This document shows, piece by piece, positions 56,801-58,651 of a DNA stretch of 64,000 nt. The notes below the pieces were generated by a model. That model was given only the letters and a program-made list of their open reading frames with translations, ran no database searches and was not told the origin of the DNA. The stretch is from NCBI GenBank assembly GCA_015680685.1, contig MNCI01033485.1:169906-233905 (forward strand), in the 5' to 3' direction. The stretch comes from Gnetum montanum. Lineage: Eukaryota > Streptophyta > Gnetopsida > Gnetales > Gnetaceae. Positions within the stretch are counted from its first letter, which is position 1. Each line of letters begins with the position of its first letter. A program made the position numbers and the translations under genes.

Positions 56801-58651
56801 GATCGCAAGAATGGGATGAGAGGAAATGTTGTGTCATGTGGAAGGGGAGCTGGGATTGTCATTGGAAAGTTTCTTCACGAATTGGGAGGGCGAGGAGACT
56901 GGGTTTAGGGGCAGAAAGATAATGCTTACTAAGGTGGCTTTGCAAGTGGTTGCCCCCGTGGCAGTGCACTCCCAAACATTTGCGACAATTTTTCTGGGGT
57001 GCTATCCCACGGACCACAAGTGGTCACATACGCAAGGATAAATTGCCACAGGTTTGGCAGGCTGCAACTAATCTCATGGACCATTTTTTTGTCCAGTCTA
57101 GGTTGCTGCATCGACTAGTGGAGGTTCACTTCGCCTTCCTTTGATGCATCCATCACAACATTCAGGTCAACAGACCCCACTTTCCCCTTAATTCCTTGAG
57201 GTGGAAAAGGCTTGGAAGACATTCTAGGGTTATCTTGGCTCTTTCGAGGGCAGGGTGCACAGAAATTCCAGCATAGGTGAGGACAATGTCAGTCGTGGTT
57301 TACCGTAGGAGATCTCGGGGATAAGAACAAGGAACTTGGAGGCTTGAGGGGCCAAGGGGGAATAAGTGAGGTGGTGCAGACATTTGGTGGCACCACAGGG
57401 GAGGTGGAGCCTGACGGCTTGGAGGGAGGTTGGGCTACAACGGTCGATTAGGTGCAGGATGAGCTTGATGTGGCATGATGCAACATGTCGCTCGGTAGTA
57501 GAGCATGCAAGATCAAAAGAAAGGGCGGTCTAGCAGTCCCATTAGGAAGTGATGTGGGTGTCAAGGAGGTGGATGCACAAAGGATCAAGGATTTGCTTGA
57601 GCATCACATGGTTGAGTGTGCTTAGATGGTTGAACTGCACAGGCAAAGATGGGATAGTTACGGATTTCAAAGGCTCCTAGGAGTCGGAAGGGAGGCGTGG
57701 TCAGTTATGGCCAAGACGGCCATGCGCAATATGCTGGAACAACTCCAGATTGAGCGGGAGCTGACCTCGAGAGTGTTGGTGGTGGGGACGTCAGGCATGG
57801 GCTCCACGGCTGCTATTCTGACACAAGAGGCGAAAGGTTAATTTTAGTTTCTAGACTGAGTGGTTTGGGGTTTTGGGGCTGTTTCGGCAACACTTGTTTG
57901 GGCCTTTTGCCACCATCTGGACGGGCTTTGTTTTCTGGCTGCGGGCTGGGGTTGCGTGAGCTAACAAGGGGCTTTTACACTTCTTTCCTGGTGTCCAGCA
58001 TGCACTAATACCGTTGCACATTACTCTTTTTGTTTAATATATCTCAAATTTCTCTAAAAAAAAAAAGAAATATCAACGGTGATATATTAAATAATTTTAA
58101 AACAAAATTTTCTTGTAATATTCCATTTACATTTATAAATGCCATTTGCAAGACATTCTAATAGAATACTGGTTATCCTCCTACTTGCAGTACATGCATC
58201 TACATACATGATGCTCTTTTCAGACATTATCTTTCAATTATCCATTATTTCAACATCCATAGAATACTTTTCAAGTTTTTATCTGTATCAAGATTTTTGT
58301 TTCAATGTTGCATCTTTACCAGCGATTAAATTTAACAAATTACTTGTTAAATTGCTTTTAATGAATGTCATTTTGTCGTCAGAGATCATGAATTGGATGC
58401 CAAGGAAAAGGAACTTCTGAAGTTGGTAATTCTTTTATAATGTCACCATTATTTTATTCTACCACTTTTTGAAGAATAATTCTAATTCTAAATAGCCCAT
58501 GCGAAGTAACCTCACATGTATGATTGTGGCTGTTCTCTGTTTAATACAGATAGATGATCTCAATGCAGAACTCCAAGTAGTTCAGCGTGATTATGCAAAG
58601 TTGATGATCGAGTCCAAATCCTTTGTTTTGGTGAAAGATGAACCAAAGTAA
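9713..58651 (+). CDS. MORC: MORC-family GHKL ATPase, 19 exons (whole gene span)
   Basis: Spliced gene for a plant microrchidia ATPase, a nuclear GHKL/S5 ATPase involved in RNA-directed DNA methylation, heterochromatin compaction and disease resistance. Exons: 9713-10061, 10197-10271, 10385-10419, 10581-10659, 10783-10872, 10996-11071, 14349-14427, 14575-14706, 14970-15068, 15190-15291, 15372-15518, 15864-15956, 34139-34190, 34379-34490, 36462-37311, 49303-49377, 49483-49565, 58383-58425, 58550-58651. They total 2673 nt (890 residues plus TAA), all introns are GT-AG and all phases close. Visible motifs: SUMO-interaction-like VIDLISDGEDD (9-19), motif I ELLDN (145-149), motif II DDGGGM (180-185), motif III GNGFKTSTMRLG (211-222), transducer Lys in HKNRLIM (447), Ser-rich linker (508-790), coiled coil (816-885). 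VVPM-VDYE and PFWKVF..SSRGRGVVG favour the MORC1/CRT1 to MORC4/7 side over MORC6. A CW zinc finger is absent, as in plant MORCs. Exon 1 and small exons inside introns 15 and 17 are the least certain parts. Confidence 0.9.
10197..10271 (+). CDS. MORC: MORC exon 2: HPKFLHSNATSHKWALG
   Basis: Residues 117-141 contain the near-invariant MORC sequence VRVHPKFLHSNATSHKWAL that begins the GHKL fold. The acceptor is TTTTTCAG and the donor G|GTATAG. Confidence 0.95.
10385..10419 (+). CDS. MORC: MORC exon 3: GHKL motif I (ELLDNAVDE)
   Basis: A 35 nt exon for AIAELLDNAVDE (residues 142-153). Glu145 and Asn149 are the catalytic Glu and Mg-coordinating Asn positions of GHKL motif I. The donor is GAG|GTAAAT. 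Confidence 0.95.
10581..10659 (+). CDS. MORC: MORC exon 4: ATPase core strand IQNGATFVRVDK
   Basis: Residues 154-179, ending SPALLVQ just before motif II. The acceptor is AATACAG and the donor CAAG|GTATTT. Phase 1 joins to GAT of the DDGGGM motif. Confidence 0.95.
10783..10872 (+). CDS. MORC: MORC exon 5: GHKL motif II (DDGGGM)
   Basis: Residues 180-210 contain DDGGGMDPECMRKCMSLGY, the ATP-binding motif II. The donor must be CAGT|GTACAT so that the join gives TAT and restores the conserved QYGNGF; the GT two bases earlier breaks the frame. Confidence 0.95.
10996..11071 (+). CDS. MORC: MORC exon 6: GHKL motif III (GNGFKTSTMRLG)
   Basis: Residues 211-234, GNGFKTSTMRLGADVIVFSR, the glycine-rich lid motif of the ATPase. 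The donor is AAG|GTGTGT. The following intron 6 is 3.3 kb. Confidence 0.95.
11072..11950. other. MORC intron 6, first part
   Basis: Intronic A+T-rich sequence without a recognised coding frame. A segment near 11820-11860 resembles the 3' end of a minus-strand LINE and may belong to the fragment that follows. Confidence 0.5.
11960..12720 (-). mobile_element. LINE fragment with zf-RVT zinc knuckle, minus strand
   Basis: Minus-strand translation near 12410-12270 reads AHKKILTIDNLLKQGWMM, then CYICKNAWENVNRVFLHC and PTITHIW, the C-x2-C...H-x4-C zf-RVT end of plant LINE ORF2. Upstream pieces (12470-12667) belong to the same ORF2 in another frame. An A-rich tract at about 12425-12465 interrupts it. 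Decayed, and no target-site duplication was found. Confidence 0.65.
12721..14348. other. MORC intron 6, last part, non-coding
   Basis: A+T-rich intron. A 20 bp motif beginning TTTGACTTTATAAATC is directly repeated at about 13380 and 13410. No recognised genes. Confidence 0.6.
14349..14427 (+). CDS. MORC: MORC exon 7: TQSIGLLSYTFL
   Basis: Residues 235-261, Q-T-T-Q-S-I-G-L-L-S-Y-T-F-L and so on to VVPM. The acceptor TTCAG at 14348 is chosen over a CAG four bases later because only it keeps the frame. The donor is ATG|GTGAGC. Confidence 0.93.
14575..14706 (+). CDS. MORC: MORC exon 8: VDYE start of the transducer region
   Basis: Residues 262-305, VDYEVTTSGQAKG to SELLRQ, with a phase 0 join. 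The VDYE that follows VVPM resembles the MORC1-type paralogues. The acceptor is CATTTAG and the donor CAA|GTGAGT. Confidence 0.93.
14970..15068 (+). CDS. MORC: MORC exon 9: FDDIGAHGTKVIVYNLW
   Basis: Exactly 33 codons (residues 306-338), including the highly conserved HGTKVIVYNLWLNDEG segment of the S5-like transducer domain. The acceptor is TTGGCAG and the donor AAG|GTATCA. Confidence 0.95.
15190..15291 (+). CDS. MORC: MORC exon 10: DIMLRGGPK to NRLKYSLH
   Basis: 34 codons (residues 339-372). HIANRLKYSL is conserved in the transducer. The acceptor is TTTCAG and the donor CAT|GTTAGC. Confidence 0.92.
15372..15518 (+). CDS. MORC: MORC exon 11: AYASILYLRLPEAFKIILRG
   Basis: 49 codons (residues 373-421), ending FPEYILYKPQVGYNKD. 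The donor GAT|GTACGT is preferred over GTGAGT four bases on because phase 0 is needed for exon 12. Confidence 0.93.
15864..15956 (+). CDS. MORC: MORC exon 12: transducer Lys loop (VYHKNRLIM)
   Basis: 31 codons (residues 422-452). KEAPLINVHGFCVYHKNRLIM carries the conserved lysine (447) that contacts the ATP phosphate in GHKL/S5 proteins. The donor ATG|GTAAGA opens the 18.2 kb intron 12. Confidence 0.95.
15957..16480. other. Start of the 18.2 kb MORC intron 12
   Basis: A+T-rich intronic sequence. No coding frame or element boundary was recognised in this stretch. Confidence 0.5.
16500..16700 (+). repeat. Tandem duplication of about 100 bp
   Basis: Two near-identical copies start at about 16513 and 16612 (AGATGGGAACAAAGGTGAGA...), differing by small substitutions and indels. 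The encoded peptides start EKMGTKVREIYIQIDKK and EKMGTKVRKIYIQIDKK. The unit lies just upstream of the RTE-type remnant and may be part of it. Confidence 0.8.
16800..17720 (+). mobile_element. RTE-type LINE reverse transcriptase remnant, plus strand
   Basis: Frames in several registers give pieces of a non-LTR reverse transcriptase: DAIPIEAYKAMRDI, then YKGIKPLSHTIKL and VSENQFGFMP, then LHQEFVLSPYLFAMVKDEL. The LHQG-x-LSPYLFA-x-x-MDE pattern and PWCMLFADDIV-like tail are typical of plant RTE LINEs rather than L1. Many stops and frameshifts make it a pseudogene. Two other RTE pieces of this type occur at 33240-33905 and 48240-49240. Confidence 0.75.
17276..17697 (+). repeat. Tandem duplication of about 210 bp inside the RTE remnant
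   Basis: Copies at about 17276-17485 and 17490-17697 both span the LSPYLFA region of the reverse transcriptase and end with the same AAATGAAATCCCTTGGT block. Many substitutions separate them, so the duplication is old. Confidence 0.8.
17780..18930 (+). repeat. Interspersed repeat, copy 1 (LTR-like, intron 12)
   Basis: Aligns over more than 1 kb in direct orientation with 34560-35570. Shared blocks include the GTTGATTATAGGG region (about 17830 and 34612), AATAAGGCTTGG (about 18318 and 34970), ATTGAAAACCTT (about 18431 and 35078) and GATATTAAGCCTAA (about 18482 and 35126). Non-coding, so a solo LTR or similar repeat is likely. Termini not determined. Confidence 0.7.
18931..20968. other. MORC intron 12 between repeat copy 1 and the first full LINE
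   Basis: A+T-rich, with a CTCCTCCTCCTCCT run near 19170 and a (GTTT)n microsatellite at about 20321-20344. A 96-residue frame at 20643-20933 is polar and of unknown origin. No recognised gene. Confidence 0.5.
20969..20986. repeat. Left target-site duplication of LINE A
   Basis: AAGTCACTTTAACTTTTT, identical to 26623-26640, followed at once by a poly-T run (the LINE poly-A tail on the minus strand). Confidence 0.9.
21430..22345 (-). pseudogene. LINE A ORF2 extra tail domain and coiled coil
   Basis: After zf-RVT the minus-strand frame reads LWAKAMEVMEQQLLFEPSW, ELWALVKWLGWVDMLKCLEG and QQFYEN with stop codons TAG in place of Trp (about 22335-22150), then polar sequence and a charged coiled coil (about 21640-21430). 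The same order occurs in the LINEs at 28.4, 39.9, 46.6 and 56.8 kb. Many plant L1s have RNase H here; none is seen. Function unknown. Confidence 0.6.
22346..25325 (-). pseudogene. LINE A ORF2: endonuclease, reverse transcriptase, zf-RVT
   Basis: ORF2 begins at ATG 25325-25323 (MKVLT then a TAG in place of the Trp of the WNC motif). The apurinic endonuclease domain shows TNVYG, MLLGNFN and SDHRSFLY (about 25100-24690). The linker SWLMEGDNHTRFFFATTKTN (24350-24410) leads into the reverse transcriptase, which shows HQVGFIK, GHGLRQGDPLS and the catalytic HYADDMMIF (about 23445). zf-RVT follows at 22516-22700 (KKIKVFGWLL, then LCHAEPKTLHHFIYGC). Frameshifts and stops break it into pieces, so it can no longer supply activity. 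Confidence 0.85.
25322..26620 (-). pseudogene. LINE A ORF1: DUF4283-type domain plus CCHC knuckle
   Basis: Encodes the nucleic-acid-binding ORF1 protein of a plant L1 element. The 5' part (26245-26620) reads EYWALGFLKSLAGLFEEFIK, with MDRMGYACFCVW downstream, typical of the DUF4283 region. A CCHC knuckle (CGKGHPTLEC, about 25880-25905) follows after a 337 bp insertion. The last 130 residues (25322-25711) are polar and basic, ending VYHKRVSASP. The TGA stop at 25322-25324 overlaps the ORF2 ATG as ATGA. Confidence 0.75.
25913..26249. mobile_element. A+T-rich insertion within LINE A ORF1
   Basis: A segment of about 337 bp, much richer in A+T than the surrounding LINE, interrupts ORF1 between MLVEDDV and VYKTCGKGHP. 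Its ends are TGTAGACA and TGTCTACA, an 8 bp inverted repeat beginning TG and ending CA as in LTRs. I could not identify a 5 bp target-site duplication. A small solo LTR (TRIM-like) or a MITE would fit. Confidence 0.45.
26623..26640. repeat. Right target-site duplication of LINE A
   Basis: AAGTCACTTTAACTTTTT, an exact match to 20969-20986. Confidence 0.9.
27100..28470 (-). pseudogene. LINE B ORF2 extra tail domain and coiled coil
   Basis: Minus-strand frames give VVQFCRSLNGGCMHFRGFSF, then HGTPMEGEVIL (about 28240), NRPVNLPKFFKVVLEL and HSGLILA (about 27950-28020). The matching LINE C pieces are TFQGVQI, GVPVLGEVVL, GRPVNLPRLFLAAL and HSGLILA. Polar, partly coiled-coil sequence follows down to about 27100. 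Broken by stops. Confidence 0.6.
29604..29787 (-). repeat. 92 bp tandem duplication, apparently perfect, in LINE B
   Basis: The 92 bp unit 29604-29695 is repeated at 29696-29787 with no difference that I can see, inside the PLSPYHFII part of the reverse transcriptase. It borders the insertion that starts at about 29788. Confidence 0.93.
29788..30690. other. Non-LINE insertion of about 0.9 kb inside LINE B
   Basis: The sequence between the PLSPY block and the AKAYD block of the reverse transcriptase has no LINE similarity and no recognised frame. It is A+T-rich, with TTTTATATAG-type motifs near 30113. A solo LTR is possible. No clear terminal repeats were resolved. Confidence 0.4.
31440..32640 (-). 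pseudogene. LINE B ORF1 remnant
   Basis: The DUF4283-like region GPWLFGARGLTLAYWHLDVH occurs in a 117-residue frame at 32076-32429. A Gln-rich N-terminal part (QQEEERAYMQQWVQQWF, about 32570-32620) precedes it, and a polar C-terminal part (31460-31765) follows. The frame is broken by stops. Confidence 0.6.
32711..33230. other. Intron 12, A+T-rich, non-coding
   Basis: Very A+T-rich with no recognised frame. It separates LINE B from the next RTE remnant. Confidence 0.6.
33240..33905 (+). mobile_element. RTE-type LINE 3' remnant, plus strand
   Basis: Plus-strand frame: FQYLGSMLESDDEIDKDIRK, then RIPLKLKGKFYRIVLILAILYGVK and RRLDNDPLKKA, the C-terminal part of plant RTE reverse transcriptase proteins after the catalytic domain. 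It ends near GGACAAGGCTAAGATGCTGATGATGA, the usual RTE tail. Several stops. Confidence 0.75.
34139..34190 (+). CDS. MORC: MORC exon 13: PFWKVFHENSSRGRGVVG
   Basis: A 52 nt exon (residues 453-469). PFWKVF joins directly to NRLIM of exon 12 across 18 kb of intron. The acceptor is TTGTAG and the donor G|GTAATA. Confidence 0.94.
34379..34490 (+). CDS. MORC: MORC exon 14: VLEANFIEPAHDKQDFER
   Basis: Residues 470-506, with near-invariant VLEANFIEPAHDKQDFER and then LETRLKQMTVEYW, which ends the catalytic module. The donor TTG|GTATGT splits the Trp codon. Confidence 0.96.
34560..35570 (+). repeat. Interspersed repeat, copy 2 (intron 14)
   Basis: Direct-orientation relative of 17780-18930 (see that entry for matching blocks). 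It lies in the 2 kb intron between exons 14 and 15. TTTTATAAATAG near 35060 could be a TATA box if this is an LTR. Confidence 0.7.
35571..36461. other. End of MORC intron 14, non-coding
   Basis: A+T-rich intron with no recognised element or frame. It ends in the TTTGTTCAG acceptor of exon 15. Confidence 0.6.
36462..37311 (+). CDS. MORC: MORC exon 15: end of catalytic module and Ser/Thr/Asn-rich linker
   Basis: Residues 508-790. It begins NLHCHLIGYQ, the last conserved piece of the ATPase module, then about 270 residues of low-complexity Ser/Thr/Asn/Pro-rich sequence with no recognised domain. The exon is open throughout. The donor CAT|GTAAGC is in phase 0. The length resembles the long linkers of MORC4/7-type proteins. 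Confidence 0.93.
37705..37880 (-). mobile_element. tRNA-derived SINE-like unit, copy 1
   Basis: On the minus strand a box A-like TATCAATGAGTGGTAAGA (about 37855-37872) is followed about 55 bp later by a perfect-looking box B GGTTCAATCCC (about 37798-37808), the internal promoter of tRNA-derived SINEs. The body ends near GTGGACATAAGT (about 37715). A diverged relative lies at 52605-52780, and its 3' motif also appears near 59140. Not a functional tRNA, because no cloverleaf can be closed. Confidence 0.45.
38097..38109. repeat. Left target-site duplication of LINE C
   Basis: TAAAGCTTGCCTT, matching 41367-41379, followed by the poly-T of the LINE tail. Confidence 0.8.
38725..39274 (-). pseudogene. 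LINE C coiled-coil tail of ORF2
   Basis: About 120 residues rich in Glu, Gln and Lys (for example EERVREEKQIQGEAIILQQA, then RQKEELEEQKHQHKCQEATA) in the position following the tail domain. It is separated from 39330-39914 by a stop after HRVCRG. Two overlapping frames are open, indicating a small indel. Confidence 0.55.
39330..39914 (-). CDS. LINE C ORF2 extra tail domain, open for 194 residues
   Basis: The best-preserved copy of the module shared by five LINEs here. Segments in order: AQRLWDEASTAMAMGVMPTF, ELWSIMVQMGWVELLLILVG, FYKQWWGDVMTFQGVQITL, LVDYLGVPVLGEVVL, LLPLWQGATKLMECYPVQSS, NGWKLEGAHFAFL, GRPVNLPRLFLAALHRV. It is in frame with ORF2 apart from one stop 36 nt upstream. The plan (W, F-x-G-V, L-G-V-P, W-K-L-E, V-N-L-P) recalls the uncharacterised gag-like domains of plant retroelements. 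No catalytic motif is evident. Function unknown, with RNA or protein binding the likeliest guess. Confidence 0.6.
   Translation of the reverse strand: MINLACIAFLAQRLWDEASTAMAMGVMPTFEPEVEVIRQKHELWSIMVQMGWVELLLILVGDPKLPYASFYKQWWGDVMTFQGVQITLTNDALVDYLGVPVLGEVVLHMGCGLQHAKEFFPCAIPKTTSGQVLQSVLLPLWQGATKLMECYPVQSSNGWKLEGAHFAFLRSKKMGRPVNLPRLFLAALHRVCRG
39950..41349 (-). pseudogene. LINE C ORF2 reverse transcriptase (partial) and zf-RVT
   Basis: Reverse transcriptase from the QISLLQEVVHSLQ block through SPYLFIIVMDTVKYYC and the catalytic HYVDDTIIM (about 40980-41000). zf-RVT: KKIKCFAWLLTHGALPVRTR, then CPFCANHRESMTHLFLHC (about 40050-40110). The frame then continues through ILWNI-stop-KARNAAIF into the tail domain with a single TAA, so the tail was part of ORF2. 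Confidence 0.8.
41349..41398. repeat. Perfect 21 bp inverted repeat at the LINE C 5' junction
   Basis: CTCTGTATTTATGTGCATTAA (21 nt) at 41349-41369 is the exact reverse complement of 41378-41398, with an 8 bp spacer AGCTTGCC. The right arm is original host sequence, because a diverged tandem copy of the same host segment occurs near 41588. Confidence 0.93.
41378..41790 (+). repeat. Tandem duplication of about 200 bp in intron 15
   Basis: The segment from CTTAATGCACATAAATACAG (about 41377) to about 41567 is repeated, diverged, from about 41588. The unit start GAAACTACCTA also lies at 38088, left of LINE C, so LINE C landed inside the first copy. Confidence 0.8.
41791..42420. other. MORC intron 15, non-coding
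   Basis: A+T-rich intron with no recognised element. Confidence 0.5.
42423..42735 (+). repeat. Tandem duplication of 156 bp
   Basis: Units at 42423-42578 and from 42579 share AGTCCCCT, CATTGCTTTACTTCCAAAGTTA and AGGATGTTGCATTATTGCAATTCATGTCT in order, with scattered substitutions. Confidence 0.85.
42740..43060 (-). mobile_element. LINE reverse transcriptase fragment
   Basis: A 90-residue minus-strand frame contains FLATLDLGKAYNHVFLEILN, resembling the DxxKAYD catalytic block of L1 reverse transcriptases. Short and isolated. Confidence 0.4.
43060..43760. repeat. Region with repeated AACGTTGG-type motifs
   Basis: Variants of CAACGTTGG / CCAATGTTGG / AACGTGG recur at intervals through 42960-43760, many followed by TTTG or TTGA. 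They look like decayed short tandem or dispersed units. No coding frame. Confidence 0.4.
43680..43815 (+). repeat. 68 bp tandem duplication
   Basis: Units 43680-43747 and 43748-43815 begin GTAAACATTGGTTGAAATTG and differ at only two positions that I can see. Confidence 0.9.
43772..44105 (+). pseudogene. Unidentified coding-like fragment
   Basis: A polar + strand frame (EQEKKKSSETEEMGAKFHKS, then RLHLVAERSEKAGAIRVSQT) runs through one TGA into SDAPPEAMIEESNENDPVFR and ELDALAYLKLEPGLQHLMQF, ending in TGA at about 44104. The two parts stay in one frame and look protein-like, but I recognise no family. It may be a retroelement gag remnant or a captured gene piece. Confidence 0.3.
44106..44760. 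other. MORC intron 15, non-coding
   Basis: No recognised element. It includes an 87-residue hydrophobic frame (44569-44832) that runs into the LINE D poly-T and is probably chance. Confidence 0.5.
45114..45780 (-). pseudogene. LINE D coiled-coil tail
   Basis: RVELKQAKLQIKEQKRKKLN and neighbouring Gln/Lys/Glu-rich sequence on the minus strand, in the same position as the LINE C coiled coil. Interrupted by stops. Confidence 0.5.
46080..46660 (-). pseudogene. LINE D extra tail domain
   Basis: Minus-strand frames read RIQLWQKAFATMGVMPTFRP, GLWGLVEWVGW, FFTNWASDFTTFQGVQIELI and ACFLGVLTVGETIL. These line up segment by segment with LINE C (AMGVMPTFEP, ELWSIMVQMGW, FYKQWWGDVMTFQGVQI, DYLGVPVLGEVVL). 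One frameshift falls between the two frames. Confidence 0.65.
47197..47406 (-). pseudogene. LINE ORF1 CCHC-like fragment
   Basis: A 69-residue minus-strand frame contains CTYSEKIGHSEQDC, a zinc knuckle with its second Cys replaced (usual C-x2-C-x4-H-x4-C), preceded by the basic KYERKTVLLNVQ. This is typical of plant LINE ORF1. Possibly the 5' part of LINE D. Confidence 0.5.
47407..48239. other. MORC intron 15, non-coding
   Basis: A+T-rich. Acceptor-like CAG sites near 47500 and 48153 were examined as possible extra exons and not accepted. Confidence 0.5.
48240..49240 (-). mobile_element. RTE-type LINE remnant, minus strand
   Basis: Minus-strand frame at 48931-49167: GLHQESALSPYLFAINVDEK, then TIPWCMLFNDDIVLV (normally FADD), the catalytic block of a plant RTE reverse transcriptase. 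Downstream (lower coordinates) are decayed matches to its C-terminal part (RIYVGWRKCKEANGLI) and the usual tail near 48245-48290. It ends 60 bp upstream of MORC exon 16. Confidence 0.8.
49303..49377 (+). CDS. MORC: MORC exon 16: VKVTANKDGEGEADNQHLELFKLLS
   Basis: 25 codons (791-815), phase 0 at both ends. The acceptor is TTTTTTAG and the donor TCA|GTAAAA. It is followed 105 bp later by exon 17. Position, phase and the acidic, helical composition leading into the coiled coil support it. An extra small exon within the 12 kb intron 15 cannot be excluded. Confidence 0.7.
49483..49565 (+). CDS. MORC: MORC exon 17: coiled coil, first part
   Basis: Residues 816-843, RSSDDADIVVLKKELGDLEEENRRLKNE, a heptad-like coiled coil typical of MORC C-termini. 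The acceptor is CTTGCAG. The donor GA|GTATAA splits a Glu codon. Confidence 0.85.
49683..49830 (+). repeat. Imperfect CAA/CAG/GCA trinucleotide repeat
   Basis: About 120 bp of mixed GCA, ACA and ACC triplets starting near GGCGGCAGCAGCAGC. It begins about 120 bp downstream of MORC exon 17 and appears to be the 5' end of the adjoining LINE derivative. Confidence 0.8.
50134..50628 (+). CDS. LINE F ORF1: DUF4283-type domain, 164 residues open
   Basis: LINE ORF1 protein, presumed nucleic-acid-binding. The sequence DLLLFIFPSLQARDSVLLGG, then LWFYRARGLALTPWCPEAHR, is typical DUF4283-type, followed by ERMSFACFCVWCSL. After a TAG at 50626-50628 the frame continues into a CCHC knuckle, CGCCGKPRHLEEKC (about 50650-50690). 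The true start is probably upstream in the same frame. It is the least decayed ORF1 in the window. Confidence 0.6.
   Translation: MDLVCRWAKEQWKVGDVGVRSLSEDLLLFIFPSLQARDSVLLGGLWFYRARGLALTPWCPEAHREVDLFTQASVWVQVAGIPWELWNLEFLMEVAGFFGDFIAFDCITRSMERMSFACFCVWCSLSETDLVRVVVLERPGGEESLQVTFENLGADPSPMHRKAT
50823..50868. other. Unresolved base followed by a 45-base poly-G run
   Basis: An N at 50823 followed by G at 50824-50868. A homopolymer of this length next to an N suggests a collapsed or misassembled G-rich stretch, not real sequence. Confidence 0.85.
51341..51650 (-). mobile_element. LINE 3' end fragment, minus strand
   Basis: Poly-T followed by GAGAGAATGTTCGGGATTAAATTAAATT, matching the 3' terminus of the other L1-type LINEs on the minus strand. 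About 300 bp of 3' UTR-like sequence follows before similarity is lost. Confidence 0.5.
51651..52155. other. MORC intron 17, non-coding
   Basis: A+T-rich; no recognised element. Confidence 0.5.
52156..52392 (+). repeat. Tandem duplication of about 120 bp
   Basis: Units from about 52156 and 52278 share ATGACTTGGGTTAAA, GTATCAAACCA, TTCCTTAACAA and ATGCTAATTTATTTGTTAGC in order. Confidence 0.85.
52449..52605 (+). repeat. Tandem duplication of about 80 bp
   Basis: AGATTTGGAACTGAAACTGAA (52449) and AGATTTAGAACTGAAACTGAA (52531) each head a unit containing CCATTGAAACC-type sequence and AAATCATTGATATAAAAC. Confidence 0.8.
52605..52780 (-). mobile_element. tRNA-derived SINE-like unit, copy 2 (diverged)
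   Basis: Minus-strand box A-like TCAACTCAGCGGTAAGAGA (about 52755-52773), a degenerate box B AGATTCCATTCC (about 52722), and the same 3' motif GTGGACATAAAT (about 52615) as the unit at 37705-37880. Confidence 0.4.
52781..53361. other. MORC intron 17, non-coding
   Basis: A+T-rich; no recognised frame or element before LINE E. Confidence 0.5.
53362..53377. repeat. Left target-site duplication of LINE E
   Basis: AATATCAATGGTGATA; the right copy at 58069-58084 is AATATCAACGGTGATA (one difference). Confidence 0.85.
53400..54792 (+). pseudogene. LINE E ORF1: DUF4283-type domain and CCHC knuckle
   Basis: LLLGGLSFYGAWGLALVPWW (about 53820-53880) and MDRMGYMCFCVW (about 54030) form the DUF4283-type region, split by a frameshift near 53960. 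The knuckle is CSTCGKGHPKKDC (about 54200-54240). The last residues, EVYCRRTFVSP, match the end of LINE A ORF1 (EVYHKRVSASP), and the TGA at 54790-54792 overlaps the ORF2 ATG. Confidence 0.75.
54789..56640 (+). pseudogene. LINE E ORF2: endonuclease and start of reverse transcriptase
   Basis: ORF2 starts at ATG 54789 (MKILSWNCRGQGTPYKRNTL, the SWNCRG endonuclease motif). Further endonuclease motifs are LMGDFNQHLYPW (about 55160), CRFTWSN (about 55300) and YDHRLILCW (about 55420). The linker repeats because of the tandem duplication. INKALGPDGWPIEFF (about 56590-56630) is the start of the reverse transcriptase, after which the sequence jumps to the tail region, so the catalytic YxDD block is lost. 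Confidence 0.8.
55229..56228 (+). repeat. 500 bp tandem duplication inside LINE E ORF2
   Basis: Units 55229-55729 and 55730-56228 (offset 501 bp) both begin TAGTGTGGACTTCGCGGAGTT and end CAGATGAG. They differ by scattered, mostly transition-type substitutions, so the duplication is older than a recent assembly error. Confidence 0.93.
56700..57240 (+). pseudogene. LINE E extra tail domain
   Basis: SLESFFTNWEGEETGFRGRK (about 56860-56920), then FWGAIPRTTSGHIRKDKLPQ and VWQAATNLMDHFFVQSRLLH with EVHFAFL (57010-57140), then HSRVILAL. These parallel LINE C (FYKQWWGDVMTFQGVQ, CAIPKTTSGQVLQ, LWQGATKLMECYPVQSS, EGAHFAFL, HSGLILAL). Frameshifts separate the pieces. Confidence 0.65.
58069..58084. repeat. 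Right target-site duplication of LINE E
   Basis: AATATCAACGGTGATA, one base different from 53362-53377. Confidence 0.85.
58383..58425 (+). CDS. MORC: MORC exon 18: coiled coil, middle part
   Basis: A 43 nt exon (844-857), DHELDAKEKELLKL. The acceptor CGTCAG completes the Glu codon of exon 17 across an 8.8 kb intron, and the donor is TTG|GTAATT. The alternative acceptor two bases on gives an immediate stop. Confidence 0.85.
58550..58651 (+). CDS. MORC: MORC exon 19: coiled coil end and stop
   Basis: Residues 858-890, IDDLNAELQVVQRDYAKLM to KDEPK, then TAA at 58649-58651. The acceptor is AATACAG. The coiled coil runs on from exon 18 and finishes with a short charged tail. Confidence 0.88.
   Translation: MDDLNAELQVVQRDYAKLMIESKSFVLVKDEPK

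Larger units (their letters stand above)
53378..58068 (+). mobile_element. LINE E: 4.7 kb L1-type element with target-site duplication
   Basis: Plus-strand insertion in MORC intron 17 ending in an A-rich tail at about 58056-58068. The 16 bp target-site duplication starts at GTT^AATA, compatible with an L1 nick on the other strand. It contains ORF1, an ATGA overlap to ORF2, endonuclease, a 500 bp tandem duplication, the start of the reverse transcriptase, then an internal deletion joining directly to the extra tail domain and 3' UTR. Decayed by stops (many TAG) and frameshifts. Confidence 0.9.
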
